Origin: a virus
IMG/VR virus record: IMGVR_UViG_3300025543_000079
Coordinates: 1-37,854 of that record
Length of the DNA stretch: 37,854 nucleotides
Direction: 5' to 3' (one strand)
A program made the translations under genes and the position numbers. The notes below the pieces were generated by a model. That model ran no database searches, had not been told where the DNA came from, and saw only the letters and a program-made list of their open reading frames with translations. Every line of letters begins with the position of its first letter. Position 1 is the stretch's first letter. Positions 32,481-37,854 of this stretch are shown here, one piece after another.

Positions 32481-33920
32481 ATGACAAAAGCTAGAGATAT
32501 AGCTGACTTTAAATTTGAAGATATAGTTGATACTGGTACTGAAGGTACTAAAGTCGCTAGTGGTACGACAGCAGAAAGAGGTAGTACAGCAGGTCAATTA
32601 AGGTTTAACTCTGAAACTGGATTAGCTGAATATTATACTGGTACTGCTTTTAAAAGTATTGATAGTCCACCAACAGTTTCTGGTGTCGGTGCTAGTAATA
32701 TTACAGAAACACAAATTAGTAGTAATTATGATTTATCTATAACTGGTTCTAGTTTTAATTCTGGTGCTACTGTTAAATTTATTGGTGCAAACAATACAGA
32801 ATATGCTAGTCCAACAGTTACAGTAAATTCAGATACCTCAATAACAGCTAGAGTTCCAACTTCAGTTACAAATGCTAATGAACCTTTTAGTGTTAAAGTT
32901 ACAAATACTTCTGGTTTATCAAATACTTTAGGAAGTGCATTTAATGTAGATGCTAAACCTGTTTGGCAAACAGCAAGTGGAAATATAAATAGTAATATTT
33001 TTGATGATGAAAGTTCAAGCACAGTTCACGCAACAGTTTCAGCTACAGATGATGAAGGAGATACTGTAAGTTATTCAGAAGTTACATCAACTTTATCTGG
33101 TGCAGGATTTTCTTTAAATTCTTCTAATGGTCAAATTACTGGTGACCCAAATAATGTTTCTAGCGACACAACAGTTAGTTTTGATTTAAGAGCAACAAGT
33201 GGCACACAAACTACAGATAGAAGTTTTAGCATGACTGTTAAACCAGGATTAATTACAACAGGTTTAACTCACTATTACAATTTTGCTAGTGGATTATCTT
33301 ATTCTGGTTCTGGTTCAACAGTCACAAATTTAATAAGTGGTGGTGATAATGCTTCATTATATAACTCACCTACTTATGACAGTAGCACAGGTACAATGGG
33401 ATTTAATCTATCAGGTTATTCTCAAAGACAATCAATGAGAATACCTACTGTTGATACTAATGTTTATTGTATTCAAATGCTTGTTGAATTTACTGCACAA
33501 AATGATGGTGGTGCTAGAAGTTATATAATGGATGGTAGAGATAATTCTGGTGGTGATGTGTATTGGCTATTTGATTATGATGCAAGTGGTTCTAATCAAT
33601 TTACAATAAACTCTGGTGGTGGAGAACAAAGAACAGCAATTAGTGGTGGTGTTTTAAATTTAGGATATAAAGTTTTTACATTTAATAGACCAAACAATAC
33701 TCTTGATGGATTTATTGATACGACACATATTTTAAATCCAGGTGGTTTAGGTACACAATCCTTACAAAGTCATATTGATTTTATGGATATTGAACGAGGC
33801 AATGGTGATAATGATTATCAAGCTAGAGGAAGAATAAAAGCAATTTTATTTTATGAAACTACATCATTAACAACAGCACAGATAACTCAAAATGTTAATT
33901 ATTTAAAAGCTAAATTCTAA
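32481..33920 (+). CDS. Second tail fibre/adhesin with IPT, PIG-like and LamG-like modules
   Basis: The 479-residue protein starts after AGGAG (about nine bases upstream). Residues 1-60 (TKARDIADF, GSTAGQLRFNSETGLAEYYTG) are a common fibre N-terminal module. Residues about 62-155 resemble IPT/TIG (YDLSITGSSFNSGATVKFIG). Residues about 159-250 are PIG/cadherin-like (VSYSEVTSTLSGAGFSLN). Residues about 258-479 are LamG-like (LTHYYNFASG, MRIPTVDTNVYCIQMLVEF). The IPT-PIG pair is clearly related to the C-terminus of the tail fibre at 27761. It is likely a receptor-binding or surface-adhesion protein. Confidence 0.8.
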   Translation: MTKARDIADFKFEDIVDTGTEGTKVASGTTAERGSTAGQLRFNSETGLAEYYTGTAFKSIDSPPTVSGVGASNITETQISSNYDLSITGSSFNSGATVKFIGANNTEYASPTVTVNSDTSITARVPTSVTNANEPFSVKVTNTSGLSNTLGSAFNVDAKPVWQTASGNINSNIFDDESSSTVHATVSATDDEGDTVSYSEVTSTLSGAGFSLNSSNGQITGDPNNVSSDTTVSFDLRATSGTQTTDRSFSMTVKPGLITTGLTHYYNFASGLSYSGSGSTVTNLISGGDNASLYNSPTYDSSTGTMGFNLSGYSQRQSMRIPTVDTNVYCIQMLVEFTAQNDGGARSYIMDGRDNSGGDVYWLFDYDASGSNQFTINSGGGEQRTAISGGVLNLGYKVFTFNRPNNTLDGFIDTTHILNPGGLGTQSLQSHIDFMDIERGNGDNDYQARGRIKAILFYETTSLTTAQITQNVNYLKAKF

Positions 33921-34159
33921 TGCCTAGAAAAAAAATTACACCAAAAGAATTTAGCGAAGTCGCTACTGGTGTAAGACTTTCATCACATGAGAAACTTTGT
34001 GCTGAACGAATGAATAACATCTTAAAAACTTTAGAAGAAATGAAAAAAGAAGTTAAATCGTTAAGACAAGATGTTTCTATGGGTAAGGGTGGACTTAAAG
34101 TTATCTTAGCTATTGGGACACTTGTAGTTGGAATTATAGGATTTTTTCAGTTTAAATAA
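33920..34159 (+). CDS. Small coiled-coil membrane protein (holin-like)
   Basis: The 79-residue protein has a basic start (MPRKKITPKE), a coiled-coil-like segment (about residues 24-52, MNNILKTLEEMKKEVKSLRQD) and one C-terminal membrane span (about 58-76, LKVILAIGTLVVGIIGFFQF). This layout resembles XhlA-type lysis accessory proteins and small class III-like holins. It opens the lysis cluster right after the fibre genes, where T7 has gp17.5. The next gene overlaps by one base. Confidence 0.7.
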   Translation: MPRKKITPKEFSEVATGVRLSSHEKLCAERMNNILKTLEEMKKEVKSLRQDVSMGKGGLKVILAIGTLVVGIIGFFQFK

Positions 34160-34386
34160 TGCTTTTTAAATACGTGTTGATACTGCATTTGTGTTCATTT
34201 GCAGGGCAACCTCAATGTTACAATCCTAAAGTAATACCTTTAGAGTTTGACACATATTACGATTGTATTCAACAAGGATACCTTAAAGCATCACAAGCAG
34301 TAGAAAATATAGGAACAGATTTAGTTAACAAACAAAAACTTGCAGTCAAATTTGAATGCAAAGAATTAACACAGGAAAAAACATAA
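34159..34386 (+). CDS. Small secreted or lipoprotein-like hypothetical protein, 75 aa
   Basis: I do not recognise a family. The N-terminus (MLFKYVLILHLCSFAG) looks like a signal peptide or membrane anchor. The mature part contains three Cys (Cys20, Cys36 and a late FECKEL Cys), suggesting a periplasmic disulfide protein or, if Cys12 is lipidated, a lipoprotein. In a lysis cluster this could be a spanin-type component. It overlaps both neighbours by one base. Confidence 0.65.
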   Translation: MLFKYVLILHLCSFAGQPQCYNPKVIPLEFDTYYDCIQQGYLKASQAVENIGTDLVNKQKLAVKFECKELTQEKT

Positions 34387-34517
34387 TGATGATATTTGGA
34401 CAAAACCCTCAAACATATATTAACAAAGCTAAAATATGGTACATGAATACAGATAAAAAAATTGTAGCTTTAATAATATGGTCAGCTTTATTATTTTTAA
34501 TAGGATATGCTCTTTAG
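34386..34517 (+). CDS. 43-aa predicted single-span membrane protein
   Basis: The frame starts ATG-ATG in a TAATG overlap with the preceding gene and runs 11 bases into the next. Residues 1-25 are polar with basic residues (NKAKIWYMNTDKK), and residues 26-43 are a hydrophobic span (IVALIIWSALLFLIGYAL) at the very end. The layout is like small holins or antiholins. No family is recognised. Confidence 0.6.
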   Translation: MMIFGQNPQTYINKAKIWYMNTDKKIVALIIWSALLFLIGYAL

Positions 34518-34836
34518 TTTATTAGGTAAAACTTTAATTAGTCATACAACAAAAGCACTTTCAACACATTTAGAAAAAAGAGGCAACAAACAAGTTGCTG
34601 AAATTGAAGCTAGTAAAGAAGTACAAAAAACTCAAATAGAAAATTCAGGAATAAAAGACGAATTAATTTTGATTTGGTTTTTAGGAATACTTACACTCCC
34701 TTTAATAGGAGAAACAGAAAGATTTATGAAGTGGGCTGAAGTTTTATCAGCTATGCCTTCTGAATTATTTTATATTTTTGGTGCTATCGTAGCGGCATCA
34801 TTTGGAATTAAAGTCTCAAGCATATTCAAAAAATGA
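34507..34836 (+). CDS. Holin, GTA-type 3TM family-like
   Basis: The 109-residue protein has an amphipathic N-terminus (LLGKTLISHTTKALSTHL), a charged linker (KQVAEIEASKEVQKTQIEN), then membrane spans at about residues 51-68 (ELILIWFLGILTLPLIG) and 86-104 (SELFYIFGAIVAASFGIKV). This matches the pattern of the holin family described for gene-transfer-agent release. It would permeabilise the membrane and release the GH24 endolysin at 37246. The start overlaps the previous gene by 11 bases. Confidence 0.78.
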   Translation: MLFSLLGKTLISHTTKALSTHLEKRGNKQVAEIEASKEVQKTQIENSGIKDELILIWFLGILTLPLIGETERFMKWAEVLSAMPSELFYIFGAIVAASFGIKVSSIFKK

Positions 34837-34991
34837 TAGATAGATTTTTCTACGCATTCTTTGGAGGTATCGACAACATCTTTATAAAATTAAACAAAAC
34901 TGTAGACGACCTATGGACGTTTAAGTTTCCTAATTCAAAATCTAAAAAATATGAGAGACATAAAAAAATTAACAGAGTTCATAAAAAATAA
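34833..34991 (+). CDS. 52-aa hypothetical protein downstream of holin
   Basis: The ATG overlaps the holin stop (ATGA). The protein has an aromatic N-terminal half (MIDRFFYAFFGGIDNIFIKL), possibly a short amphipathic membrane-binding helix, and a very basic C-terminal half (KFPNSKSKKYERHKKINRVH). No family is recognised. It overlaps the next small frame by 41 bases in another register, so at least one of the two is weakly supported. Confidence 0.5.
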   Translation: MIDRFFYAFFGGIDNIFIKLNKTVDDLWTFKFPNSKSKKYERHKKINRVHKK

Positions 34992-35115
34992 AGAACATAA
35001 AGATAAAGAAATGAACTTGTTTAAAAATCTTAAAAAAGAAGTTTCAATTAACGCGAATGGAACTCGAGAATACGTAATAAAAAAAGGTATTAACAAAGGA
35101 AAAATAGCTAAATGA
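34951..35115 (+). CDS. 54-aa lysine-rich hypothetical protein
   Basis: This frame begins inside the preceding one and its stop overlaps the next start (ATGA at 35112). It is rich in Lys (about 17 of 54) and predicted helical at first. No clear ribosome site is visible. The ATGA junction with the following gene favours real translation. Function unknown. Confidence 0.45.
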   Translation: MRDIKKLTEFIKNKEHKDKEMNLFKNLKKEVSINANGTREYVIKKGINKGKIAK

Positions 35116-35297
35116 AAAAAGAACATAATACAATGCTTATTGGTGTATTAGGTGCAATTCTTTTAGGAATTTCTAGTTGGGTACTAATGACTATCGTAGA
35201 ACTTGAGGTTCATATAGGAATGTTAAGCGAAGAGATTATGTCAATGGATAAACAGATTGGCAGAATTTATAATCACATGGATAGGCTATCTAAATAA
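35112..35297 (+). CDS. 61-aa membrane protein with C-terminal helix (spanin-like layout)
   Basis: A membrane span at about residues 8-29 (MLIGVLGAILLGISSWVLMTIV) follows a short basic start. The remainder (ELEVHIGMLSEEIMSMDKQI) is a periodic helix that could form a coiled coil in the periplasm. That is the layout of an inner-membrane spanin, though short for one, or of a holin regulator. It lies just before the terminase genes, where T7 has its spanin genes 18.5/18.7 nearby. No family is recognised. Confidence 0.6.
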   Translation: MKKEHNTMLIGVLGAILLGISSWVLMTIVELEVHIGMLSEEIMSMDKQIGRIYNHMDRLSK

Positions 35298-35419
35298 TGA
35301 AAACAGCAAAATCGTATGTACCTAGAGAAAAACCTAAAAAAAGAAAAGGAATACATGTCAAGTCAAGAAACAAAGGAAGTACCTTTAAAAAATACAACGG
35401 ACAAGGAAGACCAAAGTAA
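35297..35419 (+). CDS. 40-aa highly basic protein before TerS
   Basis: The start overlaps the previous stop by one base (TAATG). The 40 residues include about 16 Lys or Arg and only one acidic residue (REKPKKRKGIHVKSRNKGST). It overlaps the start of TerS by 65 bases in a different frame. The composition suggests nucleic-acid binding, perhaps in packaging, but no family is recognised with certainty. Confidence 0.55.
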   Translation: MKTAKSYVPREKPKKRKGIHVKSRNKGSTFKKYNGQGRPK

Positions 35420-35615
35420 TTTAGAAACAATAATAAAAGAGTTACCTCAATTATTAGTAACTCATTCTTATAACAAGTTAAAATCTGGTGACGAACTAAC
35501 AGCTTCAGAGATGAAAGTTTGTCTTGAGATATGTAAACAATATTCAAAAGACCCTATTGCTAAAAAAGAAGTAAACCTTTTAGATAGTGTACCTTTTGAT
35601 ACCCCAGAGGATTAA
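35355..35615 (+). CDS. Terminase small subunit, T7 gp18-like
   Basis: I chose ATG 35355 because AAAGGA lies about six bases upstream; an in-frame ATG at 35316 would add 13 Lys-rich residues inside the overlapping gene. The resulting 86 residues match T7 gp18 (89) in size. NLETIIKELPQLLVTHSYNKLKSGDELTASEMKVC is helical and DELTASEM resembles the T-A-x-x-L/M segment common in T7-type small terminases. The next gene is TerL, overlapping by one base. The subunit recognises concatemer DNA and stimulates TerL. Confidence 0.8.
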   Translation: MSSQETKEVPLKNTTDKEDQSNLETIIKELPQLLVTHSYNKLKSGDELTASEMKVCLEICKQYSKDPIAKKEVNLLDSVPFDTPED

Positions 35616-37246
35616 TGGATAAACGAATTAATAACTTTAAGAACTTTTTGTTCTTATGTTGGAAACATTTAAACTTACCAGAGCCAACACCCATTCAATA
35701 TGACATTGCAGACTTTCTTCAATCAAAAGAAAAAAGAATTGTAATAGAAGCATTCAGAGGTGTAGGTAAATCTTGGATTACTTCGGCATACGTATGCCAC
35801 CAGTTACTACTAAACCCTCAAAGAAACATATTAGTAGTATCTGCAAGTAAAACTAGAGCAGATGATTTCAGTACGTTTACACAAAGGTTAATCTCAGAGA
35901 TGCCTATGTTACAACACCTAATACCTAGAGATAACCAAAGACATTCAAAGATTAGCTTTGATGTTGCACCTGCTACAGCCAGTCATGCACCCTCAGTTAA
36001 GTCTATGGGTATTTCTGGTCAGATGACAGGTTCAAGAGCTGATATTATCATTGCAGATGACGTTGAGAGTGCGAATAACTCCCAAACACAGCTTATGAGA
36101 GACAGGTTGTCAGAAACAGTTAAAGAATTTGATGCAATTATTAAACCTGAAATTGGTAGAACTATATTTCTAGGAACACCTCAGAATGAGATGTCATTGT
36201 ACAACTCACTAGGTGAAAGAGGATTTAAGACAAAAATCTGGACAGCATTAGTACCTAATAAAACTCAGACAATCTCTTATGGAGATAAGTTAGCAAGTAT
36301 TATTAAAGGTGTTGAAGGTGAGCCTACAGACCCTAAAAGATTTGATGCTACAGACTTAATGGAACGATTAGCTTCGTATGGTCGTTCAGGGTTTAACTTA
36401 CAATTTATGTTGGACACTTCATTGTCTGATGCAAATAGATACCCTCTAAAATTAAACGACTTAATAATAGCTTCAGGTTGTTCAACTTGGAAAGAAGCAC
36501 CTGCAAAGATACAATGGGCTTCTTCACCAGAACAAATGAAAGCTATAGACCCAGACATTCCCAATGTGGGACTTAAAGGAGATTACTTTGTAGCTCCTAT
36601 GTATATGTCTGAAGAGTTTACTCCGTTTGAAGGTACATGTATGTCTATTGACCCATCAGGTAGAGGAGAAGATAAAACTGCTTATGCAGTCTTAAAAATG
36701 CTTCATGGAGTTCTATATTTGACTGCACAAGGTAGTCTTGAAGGTGGATACTCAGATACAACTATGGCTAGGTTATCAAATATTGCTAAGAAGCATGATG
36801 TTAACTATGTAGTCATTGAGAGTAACTTTGGTGATGGTATGGCAACTCAGTTGTTAAAACCTATCATGGCTAAGATACACCCATGTGAGATTGAAGAAGT
36901 TAGACATAATACACAGAAAGAAAAGCGGATAATAGATACACTAGAGCCTTTAATGAATAGTCATAGGTTAGTAGTAGATGATTTACTAATACACGAAGAT
37001 TTTAAGAATGAACCAGACCATCAGTTGTTTAGACAAATGACAAGGCTTACAAGAGACAAAGGTTCACTTAGACATGATGATGCCATAGACGCATTAGCCA
37101 TGTGTGCTAAATATTGGACAGATAGGTTAGATAGAGACCAAACCTTATCTTACAATCAGCACAAAGAAGATTTGATTAATCAAGATTTAGAGAAATTCAT
37201 GGAAGGAACAATAGGAAGACACCCAACCAAAGAAAGGTTTATATAA
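35615..37246 (+). CDS. Terminase large subunit, T7 gp19-like
   Basis: This is the ATP-driven packaging motor and nuclease. Walker A is FRGVGKSW (GVGKS at residues 49-53), Walker B IIIADDVES near 146, and the coupling segment FLGTPQNEMS near 189. The RNase H-like nuclease has MSIDPSGRGEDKT near 341, VVIESNFGDG near 402 and LRHDDAIDAL near 485, which supply the metal-binding acids. The length is 543 versus 586 in T7. It is the best phylogenetic marker in the window together with RNA polymerase. Confidence 0.97.
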   Translation: MDKRINNFKNFLFLCWKHLNLPEPTPIQYDIADFLQSKEKRIVIEAFRGVGKSWITSAYVCHQLLLNPQRNILVVSASKTRADDFSTFTQRLISEMPMLQHLIPRDNQRHSKISFDVAPATASHAPSVKSMGISGQMTGSRADIIIADDVESANNSQTQLMRDRLSETVKEFDAIIKPEIGRTIFLGTPQNEMSLYNSLGERGFKTKIWTALVPNKTQTISYGDKLASIIKGVEGEPTDPKRFDATDLMERLASYGRSGFNLQFMLDTSLSDANRYPLKLNDLIIASGCSTWKEAPAKIQWASSPEQMKAIDPDIPNVGLKGDYFVAPMYMSEEFTPFEGTCMSIDPSGRGEDKTAYAVLKMLHGVLYLTAQGSLEGGYSDTTMARLSNIAKKHDVNYVVIESNFGDGMATQLLKPIMAKIHPCEIEEVRHNTQKEKRIIDTLEPLMNSHRLVVDDLLIHEDFKNEPDHQLFRQMTRLTRDKGSLRHDDAIDALAMCAKYWTDRLDRDQTLSYNQHKEDLINQDLEKFMEGTIGRHPTKERFI

Positions 37247-37665
37247 TGGACTTAGAACAGACTAAAAAAGAGATTAAAAAAGAAGAAGGTTTCCGTATGG
37301 AAGTCTATAAAGATACTCTAGGTTTTAAAACAGGTGGCTATGGTCATAAAATGTTAGAGGGTGAGATACCTCCTACAGACATAGCAGGGTGGAATAAACT
37401 CTTTGAAAGAGACTTTGCTCGTGCTGTAACAGGTGCGGAAGATGTCCTTATGTTATGTCCCAATATCCACGACACTGCTAGACATATAGTGGTTGAGATG
37501 TGTTATCAGATGGGTGCTTATGGGGTCTCTAAGTTTAAGGGTATGCTTAAAGCTCTACAAGATGAGGACTATAAGACTGCCAGTGTGGAGATGCTAGATA
37601 GTCTATGGGCTAAACAGACACCCAATCGTGCTAACCGCATGTCTGAACGCATGGCAAATATTTAA
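37246..37665 (+). CDS. Endolysin, T4-type lysozyme (GH24)
   Basis: The 139-residue enzyme cleaves the glycan backbone of peptidoglycan. The catalytic triad of T4 lysozyme (E11, D20, T26) is present with exact spacing: Glu14, Asp23 and Thr29 in EEGFRMEVYKDTLGFKT. GYGHKM follows, and the C-terminal WAKQTPNRANRM matches the T4 QTPNRAKR segment. No signal peptide is visible, so export depends on the holin. It lies after TerL with a one-base overlap, unlike T7, whose gp3.5 amidase lies among the early genes. Confidence 0.93.
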   Translation: MDLEQTKKEIKKEEGFRMEVYKDTLGFKTGGYGHKMLEGEIPPTDIAGWNKLFERDFARAVTGAEDVLMLCPNIHDTARHIVVEMCYQMGAYGVSKFKGMLKALQDEDYKTASVEMLDSLWAKQTPNRANRMSERMANI

Positions 37666-37854
37666 AGAGAAAATCTGTGTGGGTATATCGTATATACACT
37701 GACCGAGTTTCCCCCATGCACCACGCCCAGAAACCTTAAAAATAGTCAATAAGTTAAGCATTTAGCGGATTTTTTTCATATATAAGGACAGCATATCCTT
37801 TGCGTGGGTCTGTGTGGGCGTGTTCTTTTTTTATTCATGTATGTGTGTGAGATA
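37666..37854 (+). other. Non-coding right end
   Basis: No gene is supported in these 189 bases. TCTGTGTGGG occurs twice (37674-37683 and 37809-37818), and CACGCCCA (37722-37729) is complementary to TGGGCGTG (37815-37822). GGATTTTTTTC and CTTTTTTTATTC are T-rich runs. These may belong to a terminator for the late transcript, an early host promoter zone, or the terminal repeat expected of T7-like genomes. The left window edge is in the integrase, so a terminal repeat cannot be checked here. Confidence 0.6.

Overview
The window is almost certainly the greater part of an A/T-rich, T7-like podovirus genome (Autographiviridae-type) of the kind that infects SAR11 / Pelagibacter-like marine bacteria, the HTVC019P-like pelagiphages. 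The evidence is a T7-type gene order on one strand, a single-subunit RNA polymerase, a complete T7-style replication and virion gene set, strong A/T bias, and a tyrosine integrase beside the RNA polymerase, which marks the temperate pelagiphage group. Host assignment is inference. The left edge cuts the integrase gene, so an early region is probably missing.

Layout. 1-583: integrase 3' end, then a 250-base gene-free stretch that folds into nested inverted repeats around a tRNA-Cys anticodon-loop sequence (candidate attP). 584-4574: RNA polymerase, SSB, endonuclease I and a T7-lysozyme homologue that seems to have lost amidase residues. 4573-4727: a hairpin and a complete tRNA-Cys on the minus strand, the only minus-strand gene. 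4762-13739: primase-helicase, PAPS-reductase-like protein, DNA polymerase, PD-(D/E)XK-like protein, 5' exonuclease, DUF3310 protein, and class Ia ribonucleotide reductase NrdA/NrdB separated by a tiny membrane protein. 13754-27703: gp7.3-like protein, portal, scaffold, a 43-residue basic protein, capsid, a terminator-like hairpin, tail tubes A and B, and gp13/14/15/16-type internal virion proteins. 27761-33920: four tail-fibre or adhesin genes with IPT, PIG-like, LamG-like and SPRY-like modules. 33920-37665: a cluster of tiny overlapping genes including holin candidates, then TerS, TerL and a T4-type (GH24) endolysin. 37666-37854: non-coding right end.

How it works together. A 17-20 base motif occurs before SSB, before the head genes and before the tail-fibre genes. 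It is the best candidate for the promoter of the phage's own RNA polymerase and would divide the genome into replication, head/tail and fibre/lysis/packaging units. The replication genes plus ribonucleotide reductase make and copy DNA. The lysozyme homologue, no longer an obvious amidase, may survive as an RNA polymerase regulator while the GH24 enzyme does lysis. The most interesting signal is the pairing of an attP candidate resembling the tRNA-Cys anticodon arm with a complete phage-borne tRNA-Cys, whose anticodon stem differs from the attP core by a compensated base-pair change. This suggests that integration interrupts the host tRNA-Cys and the phage supplies a replacement that its own integrase would recognise poorly.
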